Source: an uncultured Opitutia bacterium (GTDB lineage Bacteria > Verrucomicrobiota > Verrucomicrobiia > Opitutales > Opitutaceae). Taken from it: DNA of 64,000 nt. Below the pieces are notes generated by a model that saw only the letters and a program-made list of their open reading frames with translations, had not been told where the DNA came from and ran no database searches. Made by a program: the position numbers and the translations under genes. Below are positions 62,268-64,000 of this stretch, in pieces; position 1 is the first letter of the stretch; the number at the start of each line of letters is the position of its first letter. Where the stretch lies: positions 1 to 64,000 of the forward strand of contig CAIRCN010000042.1 in the NCBI GenBank assembly GCA_903877135.1, in the 5' to 3' direction.

Positions 62268-63104
62268 TTACTTCTTGGCGGGCGCAGCAGGCTTGGCGGC
62301 ACCGGCGGCAGGTTTGGCAACAGCAGCGCCAGCGGCCGGCTTAGCAGCGGCACCGGCAGCGGGTTTCGCGCCAGGCGCGGGCTTGGCCCCTGTCGCGGGA
62401 GCAGCGCCAGGTTTGGCATCGCCAGCGGGAGCAGCGGCACCAGCAGCGGGAGCGGCAGCACCTTCGACAGGAGCGGCCCCCTCGACCGGAACGGCACCCT
62501 CGACCGGAGCGACGGCGACCGTCTCGACGATGATTTCGGCGACCGGTTCGACACAGGAGACGACGGGCTGGCCCTTGGTGTCGAGAAACTCGACGCCGGG
62601 CAACGGCTTCAATTCGCCGACCTTGATTGTCTCGCCAACCTTCAGTTCGGTGACATCAACGAAAATCGTCTCGGGAAGATCCTTAGGCAGGCAGCGCACG
62701 CGCACCTGGTGCGTGTTCATTTCCAACACGCCACTCTGGTTCTTCACACCGAACGACTCGCCCGTGGTATGCACGGTCACGCGAATCTCGAATTTTTCAT
62801 CGGCCTTCACCTCATGCAGGTCCACGTGGAGATATTTGTCGGTCATCGGGTCCCGCTGGATTTCCTGAAGGAAGGACAACGCCTTGTCGGGCTTGTCGGT
62901 CCGTTCGAGTTCGACGAGCACGGCGCGGCCGGCGACGGACTTGAGGAGCCGGGTGAACTCCGGGCCATCGATCAGAAGCGATTCCGGGCTCGTGTGCTTG
63001 CCGTAAAGGATCGCGGGAACGCGATTGGCCCTACGCAGGCGACGGGAGGCGCTGCGGCCCGTCTGGGCGCGCGGCGTAACATTGAGTTTGAACTGTTGCT
63101 TCAT
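62268..63104 (-). CDS. rplY: Ribosomal protein bL25 (Ctc type) with long Ala/Pro/Lys tail
   Basis: The 278-aa protein binds 5S rRNA. Residues about 1-95 are the L25 domain (SASRRLRRANRVPAILYG, ILMDGPEF-like LLIDGPEF, LHVDLHEV). Residues about 100-195 are the TL5/Ctc C-terminal domain (GVLEMNTHQVRVRCLPKDLP, FVDVTELKVGETIKVGEL). From about 198 to the end the sequence is low complexity, repeats of GAAPVEG and then AKPAAGA-type units. Bacterial L25/Ctc proteins are normally 95-220 aa, so the tail is an addition. It heads the minus-strand block rplY-pth-rpsF-ssb-rplI. Confidence 0.94.
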   Translation of the reverse strand: MKQQFKLNVTPRAQTGRSASRRLRRANRVPAILYGKHTSPESLLIDGPEFTRLLKSVAGRAVLVELERTDKPDKALSFLQEIQRDPMTDKYLHVDLHEVKADEKFEIRVTVHTTGESFGVKNQSGVLEMNTHQVRVRCLPKDLPETIFVDVTELKVGETIKVGELKPLPGVEFLDTKGQPVVSCVEPVAEIIVETVAVAPVEGAVPVEGAAPVEGAAAPAAGAAAPAGDAKPGAAPATGAKPAPGAKPAAGAAAKPAAGAAVAKPAAGAAKPAAPAKK

Positions 63105-63474
63105 GGATTTCGTTCCCCCTGTCGCCCCGGAATTGGGGGCAGGCGTAGTGGAAAAGGGGATGAGGTGATAGGATTCGGAACCTCGAAAGCAACCAAAACT
63201 TTTCCCGGAAGTGTTTTCCGCCGATCATGGTCATTCGTTTCCAGGTTGAAAATTACGGCAATAACGCCATTAATTATTGGTCGAAAATATTCATGAACGT
63301 GCCTTCTAGGCCCAGTGATAAAGTTCTTATCGGTTTTTGTAAAGGCGTTTACCAAACCGGCGTCATACTCAAAGAGCCGGGCGCCACCAAATTTGTGGCC
63401 GCCCAATCACTTCCAGAACATTGGCCCGAATGGCATGTCGTAAGCAATAGCAACCGCAGATTCATCCCACTCCC
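63105..63474. other. Intergenic region between rplY and the secreted Tyr/Pro-rich protein gene
   Basis: This 370-nt divergent gap is AT-rich between about 63200 and 63340, as expected for two promoters. On the plus strand TTGAAA (63246-63251) and ATTAAT (63269-63274) are 17 nt apart, a weak candidate. A GCCCC/GGGGC hairpin lies near the rplY leader. Open frames on both strands here (83 and 101 codons) resemble nothing I know. Confidence 0.5.
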
Positions 63475-63963
63475 ATGAAAACCATAAATCTCACCGCCCT
63501 GGCCCTGGCCACCGGTCTCCTCACCACGGGTGCTTTCGCCCAGAATGCACTCACTCTACCGACGACACCCGCGCCCACCGTCGCCACGGACCCACAACCG
63601 GCGCCGTTTCAAACCGTCTACGCCCCGCAACTGCCGAGTGTTGCAGAGCTGACCAAGGTCGCCGCGGCCCAGGGTCTCGCTATCAAACAGATCATCCAGT
63701 CCGCGCGTGAACTGAGCGTCACCTATCAGTCGACCGATGGGCAGACCAAGACCGTTTCCTATCAACTGCTGGCGAACGCTGGGGTAAATCCCGTCGCAGC
63801 GCCTGCGCCCGCCGAGGTCTATATGACGCCACCTCCCACGGCCTATTACTACGACCCATATTACCCGTATTATTATCCGGGGTATTGGTATCCGCCAGTG
63901 GCCTTTCGCATCGGTTTCGGCTGGGGCGGTGGCCGTGGATATGGACATGGCCATCGTTGGTAA
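63475..63963 (+). CDS. Secreted Tyr/Pro-rich protein, unknown function
   Basis: The 162-aa protein has a clear signal peptide (MKTINLTALALATGLLTTGAFA). A middle region (about 54-100: ELTKVAAAQGLAIKQIIQSA, VTYQSTDGQTKTVSYQLL) looks folded. The tail is Tyr/Pro-rich (YYYDPYYPYYYPGYWYPP) and then Gly/His-rich (GWGGGRGYGHGHRW). I do not recognise the family. A structural or cell-envelope role is plausible, and the His-rich end could bind metal. Confidence 0.65.
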   Translation: MKTINLTALALATGLLTTGAFAQNALTLPTTPAPTVATDPQPAPFQTVYAPQLPSVAELTKVAAAQGLAIKQIIQSARELSVTYQSTDGQTKTVSYQLLANAGVNPVAAPAPAEVYMTPPPTAYYYDPYYPYYYPGYWYPPVAFRIGFGWGGGRGYGHGHRW

Positions 63964-64000
63964 TCCGGCATCACGCACCTCACTTCACCCTTAACTTTCG

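Noticed and set aside
63101-63406. 101-codon open frame on the minus strand overlapping the rplY start
   Set aside because: It would extend into the same promoter region and shows no homologous feature; the rplY start is well supported.
63227-63478. 83-codon open frame on the plus strand whose stop overlaps the next start (ATGA)
   Set aside because: It lies in the AT-rich divergent promoter region, has no recognisable family or start signal, and overlaps a 101-codon frame on the other strand. The overlap alone is not enough.

Overview
The window is about 64 kb of GC-rich chromosome from a bacterium that looks like a member of Verrucomicrobia, probably class Opitutae. The partial 16S rRNA at the left edge is of that type. 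The genome makes lysine through DapL, has a Gram-negative envelope (BamA, LpxD, OmpH), starts most genes without a Shine-Dalgarno sequence, and carries a microcompartment locus of the Planctomycetes/Verrucomicrobia (PVM) type.

Layout. 1-383 is the 5' end of 16S rRNA (minus), with a leader holding a candidate boxA, a cUUCGg hairpin and a promoter. 796-2975 holds dapL (minus) and a divergent panC paralogue (plus). 3092-12419 is a same-strand run: PduL, two BMC-H, acetate kinase-like, a third BMC-H, BMC-P, CoA-acylating aldehyde dehydrogenase, two more BMC-P, class II aldolase, a malate/lactate dehydrogenase, then a PanE-like reductase and a ketose 3-epimerase-like protein. By analogy with the PVM organelle described from Planctomyces limnophilus, this should degrade lactaldehyde released from fucose or rhamnose. 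12494-21087 holds an M13 peptidase, RecD2, a ChaN-like protein, an M16 peptidase pair and a small membrane protein. 21172-30231 (minus) is a mixed run: EngB, a 2OG-Fe(II) oxygenase-like protein, DUF1638, a cytochrome c/sorbosone dehydrogenase fusion, an N-extended ROK kinase, DUF2142 and a GT2-methyltransferase fusion. 30472-37175 (plus) is a six-gene operon (ALDH7, homoisocitrate/isocitrate dehydrogenase family, HMG-CoA lyase family, class III CoA transferase, and the two subunits of an aconitase-type hydro-lyase). Together they fit breakdown of 2-aminoadipate semialdehyde by running the aminoadipate pathway backwards. 37660-42815 holds two overlapping hybrid histidine kinases. 42850-46523 holds an amino-acid permease and a Cys-rich, probably copper-handling trio. 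46513-50435 pairs an MFS transporter with a heparinase II/III-like lyase. 50520-52015 holds an HTH-metallo-beta-lactamase fusion and pyrE. 52026-63104 (minus) is a housekeeping block: rplY-pth-rpsF-ssb-rplI-dnaB-bamA-ompH-lpxD-prs-htrA. A secreted Tyr/Pro-rich protein closes the window.

Most worth a second look: the reverse-aminoadipate operon; the microcompartment operon with its remodelled acetate kinase pocket, intergenic hairpins and shared G-poor leaders; the Cys-rich metal trio; and the HTH-metallo-beta-lactamase fusion with a flavodiiron-like ligand motif. All functions are inferred from motifs read by eye; no database search was run.
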